This document shows positions 25,771-33,875 of a stretch of 64,000 nt of DNA, one piece after another (the stretch's first letter is position 1; the number at the start of each line of letters is the position of its first letter). The notes below the pieces were generated by a model. It did no database searches. It was not told the DNA's origin and worked only from the letters and a program-made list of their open reading frames with translations. The DNA is from Brevibacillus choshinensis. Its GTDB lineage: Bacteria; Bacillota; Bacilli; Brevibacillales; Brevibacillaceae. The position numbers were made by a program, and so were the translations under genes. Where the stretch lies: contig NZ_CP069127.1 of the NCBI RefSeq assembly GCF_016811915.1, positions 1,456,001 through 1,520,000 of the forward strand, read 5' to 3'.

Positions 25771-26538
25771 ATGAGTCAAGCACAAGCGAAAACGGCTGTC
25801 ATTACGGGTGCCGCAGGCGGTATCGGCAAAGAGCTCGCCCGCCGGATGGCACAGCGCGGGGTCAATCTGGTGCTCGTCGATCTGAATGAGGATGCCTTGA
25901 AGTCTGTCGTACGAGAACTGAATCTGGAGGACGCAAGCTCCCTGATCGTCACAGCAGACGTTTCCAAGGAAGAGGACGTTCAAAATTATGTGAATAAAGC
26001 AGTCGAGAAATTCGGGACCATCGATTATTTCGCGAACAACGCAGGGATTGAAGGACCGATGGGTCTTATCGAAGAGCAAAGTGTGAAAGCGCTTGACCTA
26101 GTGTACAACGTAAACGTGCGCGGCGTGTACCTGGGACTTCAATACGTGATTCCGGTGATGAAAAAACAAAAATCGGGTGCCATTCTGAACACCTCCTCTC
26201 TCGCAGGATTGATGGGTGCACCCGGCATGTCTCCATACATCATGTCCAAGCACGCGGTCGTCGGACTTACTCGCGTGGCGGCAAACGAAGTCGCTCCCCA
26301 CGGCATCCGGGTCAACGCCGTTCTGCCTGGCACGATCAATACCCGCATGATGCGTCAGATCGAGGCAAACTCGGGTAGTGCGGATGACTTCAAAGTGGCA
26401 AACGAAGCGGCCACTCCGCTCGGACGCTACGGAGAGCCGCAGGAAGTAGCGGCGGTCATGAACTTCCTGCTCTCCGATGAAGCTTCCTTCGTTACGGCGT
26501 CTCTGTACACAGTCGACGGCGGCATGATGGGTCAATAA
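25771..26538 (+). CDS. SDR oxidoreductase
   Basis: A 255-residue classical SDR with TGAAGGIGKELA near residue 12, NNAG at about residue 89, catalytic Ser in NTSSLAG, and YIMSKHAVVGLTR carrying Tyr and Lys. The last segment VTASLYTVDGGMMGQ is typical. The substrate is unknown. The ATG at 25771 has AGAGGAG upstream. Its divergent TetR regulator and the palindromes suggest induction by a small lipophilic compound, which is inference. Confidence 0.87.
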   Translation: MSQAQAKTAVITGAAGGIGKELARRMAQRGVNLVLVDLNEDALKSVVRELNLEDASSLIVTADVSKEEDVQNYVNKAVEKFGTIDYFANNAGIEGPMGLIEEQSVKALDLVYNVNVRGVYLGLQYVIPVMKKQKSGAILNTSSLAGLMGAPGMSPYIMSKHAVVGLTRVAANEVAPHGIRVNAVLPGTINTRMMRQIEANSGSADDFKVANEAATPLGRYGEPQEVAAVMNFLLSDEASFVTASLYTVDGGMMGQ

Positions 26539-26563
26539 CAGAAGAGGAAGAATCCAGCAAGAT

Positions 26564-26622
26564 AGAAAGGCAGCCCGTTTGGGAGGTGCAAACCACCTTC
26601 CAGACGACGGCTGCCTTTTGCT
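26564..26622 (+). terminator. Terminator of the SDR gene
   Basis: AAAGGCAGCC and GGCTGCCTTT form the outer stem and the loop contains the inner pair GGAGGTG/CACCTTCC, followed by TTTTGC. Confidence 0.65.
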
Positions 26623-26693
26623 ACGTGGCTAGCCAAGTAAAAATATTCCAAATTATGTATAATGGGAGGCAAGACAAGAAGAGGAGTGGAGTC

Positions 26694-27860
26694 ATGAAAC
26701 GAAGTGTTGTCCCAAAGATCGTAGAATTTCTGATCATCGCCGCCGTGCTCGCCTTCATGGGATTCGTGGCGATGGTGATGACAGCGCTCATGGGTGGGGA
26801 GTTGTTTTACACACCCCTGACTGTCGTGATTACGGCAGCGATCATCGTATTCATCGGAATCGGGATGTTTACGTCTATTCGGAAGCAAAAGCTGTATTTA
26901 TCGTTAGCTGGTTTCTTTCTTCTTTGCGGTTTGACGGTCGCGAGCTATGAAGGTTATGAAGCCTACGTGGCAAGCATACCGAGTGTGAGTGAACAGGATT
27001 TTGATCTGCAAGAGTACAAGCCGTTCCGCGAGCAGACAAAGGTGAAGTCGCTGGACGAACCATCGACGCTGACCTTGCACAGCGATTTGCCCAGACTTGA
27101 TGGTGCGACCGCCCTGTATCCTTTGTACGCTGCCTTTGCCCAAGCGGTATATCCGAAAAAGGACTACGACTTGTACGAGGGAGAAGTCATGGCAAACACC
27201 ACCCCCGAGGCCTATGAAAATCTGATGGACGGGAGAGTCGACATCATTTTCGTAGCGGGTCCGTCCGAACAGCAGCTGGAAGCAGCCAAGGCAAGAGGAG
27301 TAGAGCTGAAGCTGACGCCGATCGGGAGGGAAGCCTTCGTTTTTTTCGTCCATGCAGAAAATCCGGTGTCTGGGCTGACGACAGAGCAAATCCGCTCGAT
27401 CTATTCCGGGACCGTCACGAATTGGTCACAGGTCGGCGGTAAGCCGGCGAGCATACGTGCCTTTCAACGGCCGGAGAACAGCGGCAGCCAGACGATGCTG
27501 CAAAAGGTCATGGGGAATGCACCCATCATGCCAGCACCGAAAGAGGACATCGCCACAGGCATGGGGGGCATCATCAGTCAGACAGCCGATTACAAAAACT
27601 ATGAAAATGCGATCGGGTATTCCTTCCTGTACTTTGCGACCGAAATGGTCCAGAACGGAAACATTCGCTTGCTGGAAGTGGACGGTGTGATGCCAAGCAA
27701 GACCTCCATACGGAATGGAACGTACCCGCTCGCTGCCGAATTTTATGCCGTGACGGCCGGCAGCGACAATCCAAACGTGGAGCGCTTCCTCCAATGGATT
27801 TTGTCGCCGCAAGGGCAATCCCTGGTGGAAAAGACGGGCTATACGCCAGTGAGCGGCTGA
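26694..27860 (+). CDS. Membrane-anchored PstS-like substrate-binding protein
   Basis: A 388-residue protein with three hydrophobic segments in the first ~90 residues (about 10-32, 38-58, 65-85) followed by a PstS-type phosphate-binding domain. LDGATALYPLYAAFA matches the phosphate-binding P-loop of PstS, NPVSGLTTEQIRSIYSG and the NWSQVGG that follows it form the family core, and RPENSGSQ is the second anion-binding element. There is no lipobox, so it would be anchored by its helices. No PstCAB genes are nearby. ATG at 26694 has GAGGAGTGGAG upstream. It may sense rather than transport, which is inference. Confidence 0.82.
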   Translation: MKRSVVPKIVEFLIIAAVLAFMGFVAMVMTALMGGELFYTPLTVVITAAIIVFIGIGMFTSIRKQKLYLSLAGFFLLCGLTVASYEGYEAYVASIPSVSEQDFDLQEYKPFREQTKVKSLDEPSTLTLHSDLPRLDGATALYPLYAAFAQAVYPKKDYDLYEGEVMANTTPEAYENLMDGRVDIIFVAGPSEQQLEAAKARGVELKLTPIGREAFVFFVHAENPVSGLTTEQIRSIYSGTVTNWSQVGGKPASIRAFQRPENSGSQTMLQKVMGNAPIMPAPKEDIATGMGGIISQTADYKNYENAIGYSFLYFATEMVQNGNIRLLEVDGVMPSKTSIRNGTYPLAAEFYAVTAGSDNPNVERFLQWILSPQGQSLVEKTGYTPVSG

Positions 27861-27885
27861 CAGGACATAACGCTCTGGTCTGTAT

Positions 27886-27919
27886 GGGTATTTTAAGTTG
27901 GGAGCGGGTTTGCTATGAT
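27886..27919 (+). promoter_or_regulatory. Possible promoter for the small-gene pair
   Basis: TATGAT at 27914-27919 is preceded by TG at the extended -10 position; the -35 region is weak. It would drive the two small genes at 27958 and 28152. Confidence 0.4.
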
Positions 27920-27957
27920 GTGGGAATGAAACTGTAATCAAAAGGATGGAAAAACCG

Positions 27958-28149
27958 ATGAAAAAGAAAATGGTGCTCGTACTCGATGTAGAAGTGAATC
28001 AGAACGTGGATATGCAGGTGTTGGCCGATGAGATGACAAAAGCTCTCGGTACCGTAGAGGATATCGTGCTGCACGATGTCGTCCTGTTTGACAATGACGA
28101 ATCCAGCGCGGATAAATGGGTGGCGAATCTGGATGTGAGCACGAAGTAG
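27958..28149 (+). CDS. Small protein of unknown function
   Basis: A 63-residue soluble, acidic protein with a beta strand start (KMVLVLDVEVNQNVDMQVLADEMTK) and no recognised family. ATG at 27958 is chosen because AAAAGGA lies about 11 bases upstream; an ATG at 27946 would overlap that signal. Its stop is two bases before the next small gene, so the two are coupled. No function can be given. Confidence 0.6.
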   Translation: MKKKMVLVLDVEVNQNVDMQVLADEMTKALGTVEDIVLHDVVLFDNDESSADKWVANLDVSTK

Positions 28150-28151
28150 GA

Positions 28152-28361
28152 ATGAAAAAAATCAGCAGTGGAAGCGTCCTCAGCAAAGCGTACTTTGTCT
28201 CTTATCTCCAGCTGGTGATGAGATCCAGAGGCTACGATCTGGGACAGGCGACCACGTATACGTTACATACGTTTTTTCAAGGCGACCTTTGTGCGTATGG
28301 ACAGCAAACATACGAGAACTACCTGAGTGCGGTTGATGAGCTGAGAGGCGAATCGTATTGA
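28152..28361 (+). CDS. Small protein of unknown function
   Basis: A 69-residue protein with a basic N-terminus and several Tyr residues (SYLQLVMRSRGYDLGQATTY). No family is recognised. ATG at 28152 follows the preceding stop by two bases, with GTAGGA as a weak ribosome site, consistent with translational coupling. The htpG promoter overlaps its last codon. Confidence 0.55.
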   Translation: MKKISSGSVLSKAYFVSYLQLVMRSRGYDLGQATTYTLHTFFQGDLCAYGQQTYENYLSAVDELRGESY

Positions 28362-28421
28362 CAGGAAAAAACAGGACTGCTATAAAAATAGTGAGTAGCA
28401 CTCGATGACTGAGAGTGCTAA
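28358..28421 (+). promoter_or_regulatory. htpG promoter with CIRCE operator
   Basis: TTGACA (28358-28363), a 17-base spacer and TATAAA (28381-28386) form an almost perfect sigma-A promoter. Downstream, 28395-28421 is a CIRCE element: GTAGCACTC-N9-GAGTGCTAA, one base from the consensus TTAGCACTC-N9-GAGTGCTAA. HrcA binding there would block transcription at normal temperature. Confidence 0.92.
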
Positions 28422-28480
28422 AAGCTTGCTTCAAGCAGCATGCACTAGGCAATCCGGCTATGTCGAAGGGAGAGATACGA

Positions 28481-30361
28481 ATGGAAAAGAAGCAGTTTCA
28501 GGCAGAATCCAAGCGCCTCTTGGAAATGATGATCAACTCCATCTACACCCAGAAGGAGATCTTTTTGCGCGAGCTCATTTCCAATGCGAGCGACGCAATC
28601 GATAAGATGTACTATAGAGCGCTCACAGATGACAGCCTGGTCTTTGACAAAGACAGCTATTACGTCAAGGTGATCGCAGACAAAAACAACCGTACATTGA
28701 CCATCCGCGACACGGGGATCGGCATGACGCAGGACGAGCTGGAAAGCCACTTGGGAGTCATCGCCAAGAGCGGCTCGCTGGCCTTTAAAAAGGAAAACGA
28801 AACAAAGGATGGCCACGCCATCATCGGTCAGTTCGGTGTCGGCTTTTACTCGGCTTTCATGGTTGCCGATGTCGTGACGGTCATCAGCCGCGCGGTGAAC
28901 AGTGACACTGCGTATAAGTGGGAATCGACTGGTGCGGACGGGTATACGATCGAGCCTGCTGTGAAGGATTCGGTAGGCACGGACATCATCCTGAAGATCA
29001 AAGAAAACACGGAGGATGAAAACTACGACGAGTATTTGGACGAATACCGCCTCAAGGCGATCATCAAGAAATACTCCGACTTCATCCGCTATCCGATCAA
29101 GATGGACGTGACGACCAGCAAGCTCGTGGAAGGCAGCGAGAGCGAGTACGAACAAGTCACTGAAGAGCAGCGCATCAACAGCATGGTGCCGATCTGGCGC
29201 AAAAAAAAAAGCGAGCTGACCGACGAAGATTACGAGCAATTTTACCGGGAAAAGCGGTACGGCTTTGACTCGCCGCTGAAGCATATCCACATCAGCGCTG
29301 ATGGTGCCGTGGTGTATCAGGCGATTCTCTTTATTCCGGAGAACATCCCGTTCGACTACTATTCCAAGGAGTATGAAAAAGGACTGGAGCTGTACGCGAA
29401 TGGCGTTCTGATCATGAACAAGTGCGCGGATCTTCTCCCCGACTATTTCAGCTTCGTCAAAGGGATGGTCGATTCGGAGAGCTTGTCGCTCAACATTTCC
29501 CGGGAGATGCTCCAGCATGACCGCCAGCTGAAGCTGATCGCGAAAAATATCGCCAGCAAGATCAAAAATCAGCTGCAAAGCATGCTCAAAAACGAGCGCG
29601 AGAAATACGAGAAATTTTATCAGGCATTTGGCAGACAGCTCAAGTTCGGCGTGTACAGCGACTACGGCATGAACAAGGACGTCCTGCAGGATCTGCTTTT
29701 GTTCACATCCTCCAAGGAGAAAAAGCTGGTCACGCTGGATGAATACGTGTCCAGAATGCCGGAAGACCAGAAGTACATCTACTACGCTTCCGGAGAGTCC
29801 AGCGAGCGGATCGAGAAGCTTCCGCAGACCGAGCTGGTACTGGAAAAAGGCTATGAGATCCTGTACTTCACGGAAGATATCGATGAATTCGCGATCAAGA
29901 TGATCCAAACGTACAAGGACAAAGAATTCAAGTCCGTATCCAGCGGCGACTTGGGAATCGATGCAGACGAAACCGACAAGGACACGGATGCAGAGAACGA
30001 ACAAAACAAAGAGCTGTTCGATTACATGAAAAACCTGCTCGCCGGAAAAGTGAGCAACGTGCGGGCGTCCAAACGCCTCAGGTCCCATCCCGTGTGCCTG
30101 ACAACCGAAGGCGACATCACGATCGAGATGGAAAAAATCCTGAATGCGATGCCGACGGGCACGAACGTGAAAGCGGAAAAGGTATTGGAAATCAACGTTC
30201 AGCACGACGTGTTCCAGTCTTTGAAAAACGCGTTCGCCACAGACAAGGAAAAGCTGGATCTCTACACGGCGCTGCTGTACAATCAGGCGCTGCTGATCGA
30301 AGGCTTGCCGCTCCAAGACCCAGTGGAATTTACAAACGACATTTGCAAAATCATGGTGTAA
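28481..30361 (+). CDS. htpG: Molecular chaperone HtpG (Hsp90)
   Basis: A 626-residue cytoplasmic Hsp90 ATPase chaperone of normal bacterial length. The GHKL ATP-binding N-domain shows [19 protein letters not shown] and [11 protein letters not shown]; the middle domain carries NISREMLQ with the catalytic Arg region; the C-terminal dimerisation domain follows. ATG at 28481 has AAGGGAGAG upstream. A terminator follows the gene. The promoter region has a CIRCE element, so it should belong to the HrcA heat-shock regulon. Confidence 0.97.
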   Translation: MEKKQFQAESKRLLEMMINSIYTQKEIFLRELISNASDAIDKMYYRALTDDSLVFDKDSYYVKVIADKNNRTLTIRDTGIGMTQDELESHLGVIAKSGSLAFKKENETKDGHAIIGQFGVGFYSAFMVADVVTVISRAVNSDTAYKWESTGADGYTIEPAVKDSVGTDIILKIKENTEDENYDEYLDEYRLKAIIKKYSDFIRYPIKMDVTTSKLVEGSESEYEQVTEEQRINSMVPIWRKKKSELTDEDYEQFYREKRYGFDSPLKHIHISADGAVVYQAILFIPENIPFDYYSKEYEKGLELYANGVLIMNKCADLLPDYFSFVKGMVDSESLSLNISREMLQHDRQLKLIAKNIASKIKNQLQSMLKNEREKYEKFYQAFGRQLKFGVYSDYGMNKDVLQDLLLFTSSKEKKLVTLDEYVSRMPEDQKYIYYASGESSERIEKLPQTELVLEKGYEILYFTEDIDEFAIKMIQTYKDKEFKSVSSGDLGIDADETDKDTDAENEQNKELFDYMKNLLAGKVSNVRASKRLRSHPVCLTTEGDITIEMEKILNAMPTGTNVKAEKVLEINVQHDVFQSLKNAFATDKEKLDLYTALLYNQALLIEGLPLQDPVEFTNDICKIMV

Positions 30362-30367
30362 TGCTGA

Positions 30368-30411
30368 CAAGGATGCTCCCTTCGGTGGGAAGCATCCTTG
30401 TTTTTTTTCTG
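30368..30411 (+). terminator. Terminator of htpG
   Basis: AAGGATGCT and AGCATCCTT form a stem over CCCTTCGGTGGGA, followed by eight T residues. Confidence 0.85.
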
Positions 30412-30472
30412 GTAGCCGCAAAGAGGAACGGGGTGTAAAATTTTGGATATCAAACAGGGGAGGATATCGGGA

Positions 30473-30832
30473 GTGGAAAAACAAAACTACGATCGCTTGA
30501 CGCTGAAGTATGTCAAAATTTCATCCTACATGAAATTGTGCGCAGCGGCAGGCTTCGCGTTTGGCTTGCTGATGGCCGTCTTCCAATTCGGAGTAGCCAT
30601 CTTGAATCTGACTGCAACAGCCAGCATCGGAAGCATCGTCCTCACAGGGGTTCCTGCAGCCCTAATGATCCTGGTCTTTACACCGCTGCTTTCCAGTTTC
30701 TACGCTCTCGTGTTCAGTCTCATTTCTTACTTTCCCTTGATGTTCATCCTCCAAAAAGGGAAAGGGATCACGCTGGAAGGGGTATTCGATAGGGATGCCG
30801 AGGAGGGGGAAGGAGCCGGCCAGAAGATCTGA
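30473..30832 (+). CDS. Small membrane protein of unknown function
   Basis: A 119-residue protein with an N-terminal soluble part and two or three hydrophobic segments (about 25-48, 55-75, 78-97), ending in an acidic tail. No family is named with certainty; the layout resembles DUF3566-type proteins. GTG at 30473 has GGGGAGGA eight bases upstream; a TTG at 30443 lacks a signal. Confidence 0.65.
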   Translation: MEKQNYDRLTLKYVKISSYMKLCAAAGFAFGLLMAVFQFGVAILNLTATASIGSIVLTGVPAALMILVFTPLLSSFYALVFSLISYFPLMFILQKGKGITLEGVFDRDAEEGEGAGQKI

Positions 30833-30856
30833 TGCTCCCTCCCATGACGATATTCG

Positions 30857-31363
30857 CTACTCTTTGGCATACCAGTACAGGGCGTATTCCGTCATCGTGG
30901 ATGCGTGGCCCATCTGGCGGAGCATCGCAGTGATGTTGCCGCGATGATAAGTGCCGTGGTTGACGATCTGCAGGAGGATTTCACCGTAGCTCGTGTCGCG
31001 GACACTTGTGTATGGGTTATCGAGAACGATGGTCTGCTCTAGATCCGCGTGCTCACGAATGAATGCCTGAATGCCTGAAGACACCTCTTGGTAAAGGGCC
31101 TCCAGTTCCTCGAGGCCGAGTGCTTCCGCCTGAGCCGTCCGTTCAAAAGTGGCACTCAAGGCATCTCTCATCTCCACGCCTGAGAGGATGCTGAGCCACG
31201 CAGAGTCGACCAGATAGATGTGAGCAAGCGCTTTGGATACGGTGGGAAAGACGCTCGTGATTTCTTGGGTGTAGACTTCCCTCGGCAATTCTTTCAGTCG
31301 GTTGATCATCGTTTGATTGGCCCAGACGTGAAAATCGTACATCGTTACCGGATAATTTGCCAT
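30857..31363 (-). CDS. DinB family protein
   Basis: A 168-residue four-helix protein of the DinB/YfiT-like family, which binds a divalent metal through three His residues. Candidates are His near residue 48 (ALAHIYLVD) and the pair in IVNHGTYHRGN near residue 135. Members include thiol transferases for bacillithiol or mycothiol, but the substrate here is unknown. ATG at 31363 has GGAGG upstream. It is convergent with the preceding gene. Confidence 0.88.
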   Translation of the reverse strand: MANYPVTMYDFHVWANQTMINRLKELPREVYTQEITSVFPTVSKALAHIYLVDSAWLSILSGVEMRDALSATFERTAQAEALGLEELEALYQEVSSGIQAFIREHADLEQTIVLDNPYTSVRDTSYGEILLQIVNHGTYHRGNITAMLRQMGHASTMTEYALYWYAKE

Positions 31364-31578
31364 TTTTGGTTCCTCCAATCATTGGGTGCTTGTGATGTCT
31401 TCATTGTAAAAGGTCTTCCCTGACAAATGCTGTCAGGGGATATTTTTTTTTCTGACCAGCTGCCCAGATGATCCGCGAGATCTTCGATAGGGCGGACACC
31501 ACGAAAAAGCAGCCCGGCATCTGATCCGTGGCTGCTTTTCGGTTATTCCACTCCATCGTTAAAACGCACCAGCCGTGC

Positions 31579-32505
31579 CTATGGGAGCAAAGGCTCCCCT
31601 CGATTCCAGTCCTCGGCAAGCAGCTCGCCGTTGATGGCTGCCGCGGCCATGGAACCCAGGGATGCGGCCATGACCACCTGGTATTTATCCGTCGCAGAGT
31701 CACCTGCGCCAAAGACCCCCGGTACGTTCGTTTTGCCGGAAGGATCGACGATGATCGTGCCGGAATCCGTCGTTTGGCAGCCTAAGCTTTTCGGCAGTTC
31801 GGATCCCGCGACGAGCAAAGGGACAAAGAAGATCCCACGGCACGGGATGGAGGTGCCGTCCTCCAGCAAGACGTGCTGCACCATGCCATCGACAGATACG
31901 ATCTGCTGGATCGGTGATGAAAACACGGGAACGTCATGCAATCTCAGCTCTTCGCGTTCCTCGTCCGACCATTCATCCGGCCCGTTGGTGCAGATGGTAA
32001 AGTGGCGAGACCAGCCCGAAATTGTTTGTGCCATGTGCAATGCTCGCGGACCTTTTGCGATCAGCACGAGGGGTTGGTCGCGAAGTTCCCATCCGTCGCA
32101 ATAGGGGCAGACGAAGGCACTTTTTCCATACACATCGGCTAGACCGTCAATCTCCAGAGGCAGGTCCTTCATGCCTACTGCAAACAAGAGCTTTTTGCAT
32201 CGATAAAGGCCACCCTGCGCGGTCGTGATGGTAAATTCTCCATCGGCACCCGTGACCGAGACGGCCGTGTCCTCCACAAATGCAACCGATGGATAAGCGC
32301 CGATCTGTTCCCTAGCAATTCGGCGAAGCTCGCCAGGTGCGATGCCGTCCCTGGTCAGGAACCCATGCGACTCGCGTGTGACCCGATTGCGCGGCTGCTC
32401 AGCATCGATGACCACCACGCTTCTTTTCGCTCTCCCCAGTAACAGAGCTGCACTCAACCCGGCAGGGCCGCCTCCGATAATTCCCACATCAATGGACGTT
32501 TCCAC
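31579..32505 (-). CDS. Thioredoxin-reductase-like FAD/NAD(P) oxidoreductase
   Basis: A 308-residue flavoprotein with GIIGGGPAGLSAA (FAD) near residue 8, an NAD(P)-binding middle domain, and GVFGAGDSA near residue 270. The site that in thioredoxin reductase reads CATC is CPYCDG here, a redox Cys pair with a different spacer, as seen in TrxR-like disulfide oxidoreductases of the HMP/glutaredoxin-acting and gliotoxin/holomycin oxidase branch. GTG at 32505 has AAAGGTGG upstream. It is monocistronic; the partner is unknown. Confidence 0.85.
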   Translation of the reverse strand: METSIDVGIIGGGPAGLSAALLLGRAKRSVVVIDAEQPRNRVTRESHGFLTRDGIAPGELRRIAREQIGAYPSVAFVEDTAVSVTGADGEFTITTAQGGLYRCKKLLFAVGMKDLPLEIDGLADVYGKSAFVCPYCDGWELRDQPLVLIAKGPRALHMAQTISGWSRHFTICTNGPDEWSDEEREELRLHDVPVFSSPIQQIVSVDGMVQHVLLEDGTSIPCRGIFFVPLLVAGSELPKSLGCQTTDSGTIIVDPSGKTNVPGVFGAGDSATDKYQVVMAASLGSMAAAAINGELLAEDWNRGEPLLP

Positions 32506-32837
32506 GCCTGAAAACCACCTTTCTAGACTCCTAATATCTATAATAAAAGGCGAAAATAGCAGGTCTTTCTTTTACGCACAAAGGAATCTCATTCGTTCAG
32601 CGTCGTTTGAATGGATGGGCTGAAGCGATTTCGATTCATTTTGTGGCTATTATAGACCTTTGATATCCATGATAGTGATTCTCTTTGTGTTTTGCAAGCT
32701 TTCTTTTTGCAGGGGAGGAAATCCACCAATGCCGTAGGGGAGAAGGCAAGCAATTGAGAGGCATCGGCAATATGCTATGGATAACGAAGAAGCGATAGTC
32801 TTTCCCACCCTAAATCGCAACGAGGGGGAATGCGCAG
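32506..32837. other. Intergenic stretch with little recognisable content
   Basis: About 330 bases upstream of the flavoprotein gene. It contains AT-rich tracts near 32530-32550 that can hold that gene's promoter (TATTAT on the minus strand). I see no gene, repeat or RNA signature in the rest. Confidence 0.5.
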
Positions 32838-32945
32838 GTGGTGAACAAGCAAGCCTGTCTGAAGGCTCTCTGTAAGCAAAAGCCCAAGCAAAAGCCCAAA
32901 GGCTGTCCGCAGCAATGCACCCATCAGCTCCATCACCCTCATTAG
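32838..32945 (+). CDS. Possible 35-residue Cys/His-rich peptide
   Basis: A short frame from GTG 32838 (or GTG 32841) to TAG 32943-32945. The peptide has four Cys (near positions 7, 12, 23, 27), a KQKPKQKPK basic repeat, and ends in a His-rich run (HQLHHPH). GAGGGGG lies nine bases before the first GTG. No family is recognised. It may be a metal-binding or secreted-type small peptide, or chance. Confidence 0.35.
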   Translation: MVNKQACLKALCKQKPKQKPKGCPQQCTHQLHHPH

Positions 32946-32959
32946 CTAGATTGAACGAT

Positions 32960-32999
32960 ATTCAACTTTGTTGATCGGCTATTCAGAAGTCGCTATAAT
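32960..32999 (+). promoter_or_regulatory. Promoter and operator of the XRE-cupin gene
   Basis: TTGATC (32971-32976), a 17-base spacer and TATAAT (32994-32999) form a promoter, though its start would lie inside the gene's ribosome site. ATTCAAC-TTT-GTTGATC (32960-32976) overlaps the -35 and resembles the perfect palindrome at 46253-46269; TTGAA-N5-TTCAA also lies at 32951-32965. Confidence 0.5.
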
Positions 33000-33013
33000 C
33001 ATAGGAGGAACAA

Positions 33014-33589
33014 GTGAAGAAGGGGATGTTTGTCATCGATCTATCCAAAATAGGGAAACGCATACGCAAAGCTCGGCTGAGCCAGGGCTTCACTCAGCAG
33101 GAGCTGGCGGACAGATGCGGATTCACCAAGAGCCTCCTATCGAAAATTGAAAACGGACAAACCGCTTCAGCCGTGGCGACTTTGTCAAAAATAGCCGATC
33201 ATTTGAAAACACCGTTAGCCTGGTTTTTGGAAGAGGATCGCGATGACCACCTTGTGTTATCTCCGCACAGGCAGCGTACCTCCAAGCTGGGGAGCAAGGA
33301 AATGGGCTACTTGTACGAGACGCTCGCAAACCGGTCCCGATTCAGCAAGATCGAGCCAGTCCTCGTGACAGTACCCGTGGACATGCCGGCGACAGAGCCA
33401 TTCACGCATCCCGAGGAAGAGTTCATCTACATCGTGAGCGGGACGATCGTTTTGTTTTACGATGGGGAGAAGCATGTGCTCGAGGAAGGGGATACCGCTT
33501 ATTTTGCGGGAAGCAAGCCGCACATCTTCCTCCCGTACGGCAATGAGGAAGCGAAGGTGCTGAGCGTGTTCATTCAGCCTTCTGCGTGA
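33014..33589 (+). CDS. XRE-cupin transcriptional regulator
   Basis: A 191-residue regulator with an N-terminal HTH_3 domain (GFTQQELADRCGFTKSLLSKIENGQT, about residues 25-50) and a C-terminal cupin_2 domain (about 115-190: EPFTHPEEEFIYIVSGTIVL). This family (PuuR, SutR and relatives) controls catabolic operons in response to small ligands. GTG at 33014 follows AGGAGG by five bases; ATG at 33026 is an alternative. It stands directly before the catabolic island on the same strand and is a candidate controller of it. Confidence 0.9.
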   Translation: MKKGMFVIDLSKIGKRIRKARLSQGFTQQELADRCGFTKSLLSKIENGQTASAVATLSKIADHLKTPLAWFLEEDRDDHLVLSPHRQRTSKLGSKEMGYLYETLANRSRFSKIEPVLVTVPVDMPATEPFTHPEEEFIYIVSGTIVLFYDGEKHVLEEGDTAYFAGSKPHIFLPYGNEEAKVLSVFIQPSA

Positions 33590-33618
33590 GGAGAACATAG
33601 CAATAGCATCCGTTTCAC

Positions 33619-33656
33619 GAAAAGTGCAGCAGACGAGGCTGTGCTTTTTTTCTTGC
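33619..33656 (+). terminator. Probable terminator of the XRE-cupin gene
   Basis: AGTGCAGC and GCTGTGCT pair with two wobble pairs around a short loop, followed by seven T residues. Confidence 0.5.
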
Positions 33657-33679
33657 CCCAAGAATAGAATGAAACTAGC

Positions 33680-33752
33680 TTGACAATTCAGTTTATTCAA
33701 AATACGATGGAGTCAGGTGATAATTGGATCCAATATACAGGATTCAATATAT
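33680..33752 (+). promoter_or_regulatory. Promoter and operator of the catabolic island
   Basis: TTGACA (33680-33685), 17 bases and TACGAT (33703-33708) form a sigma-A promoter. ATTGGATCCAAT, a 12-base perfect palindrome, lies at 33723-33734 just after the expected start. The element GGATYCAATATA occurs twice as a direct repeat, at 33727-33738 and 33741-33752. The palindrome recurs upstream of the CoA-transferase gene, which suggests a shared repressor, probably of the GntR or XRE type. Confidence 0.7.
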
Positions 33753-33875
33753 GCGCACGAATGGATCTTTTATCGCGTACATCAGCTGTCTGTATGGAGG
33801 TGGTGATTCAGGATAGCTAGGCATTTTCTTCAGAAAAGGGAAGGGAATCTATCTATTTTGAGGAGTTGAACGGTC

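Noticed and set aside
28445-30484. A 679-codon open frame on the minus strand covering all of htpG
   Set aside because: It is the mirror of htpG codon use; the plus strand encodes an intact Hsp90 with promoter, ribosome site and terminator, and the antisense frame has no family features.
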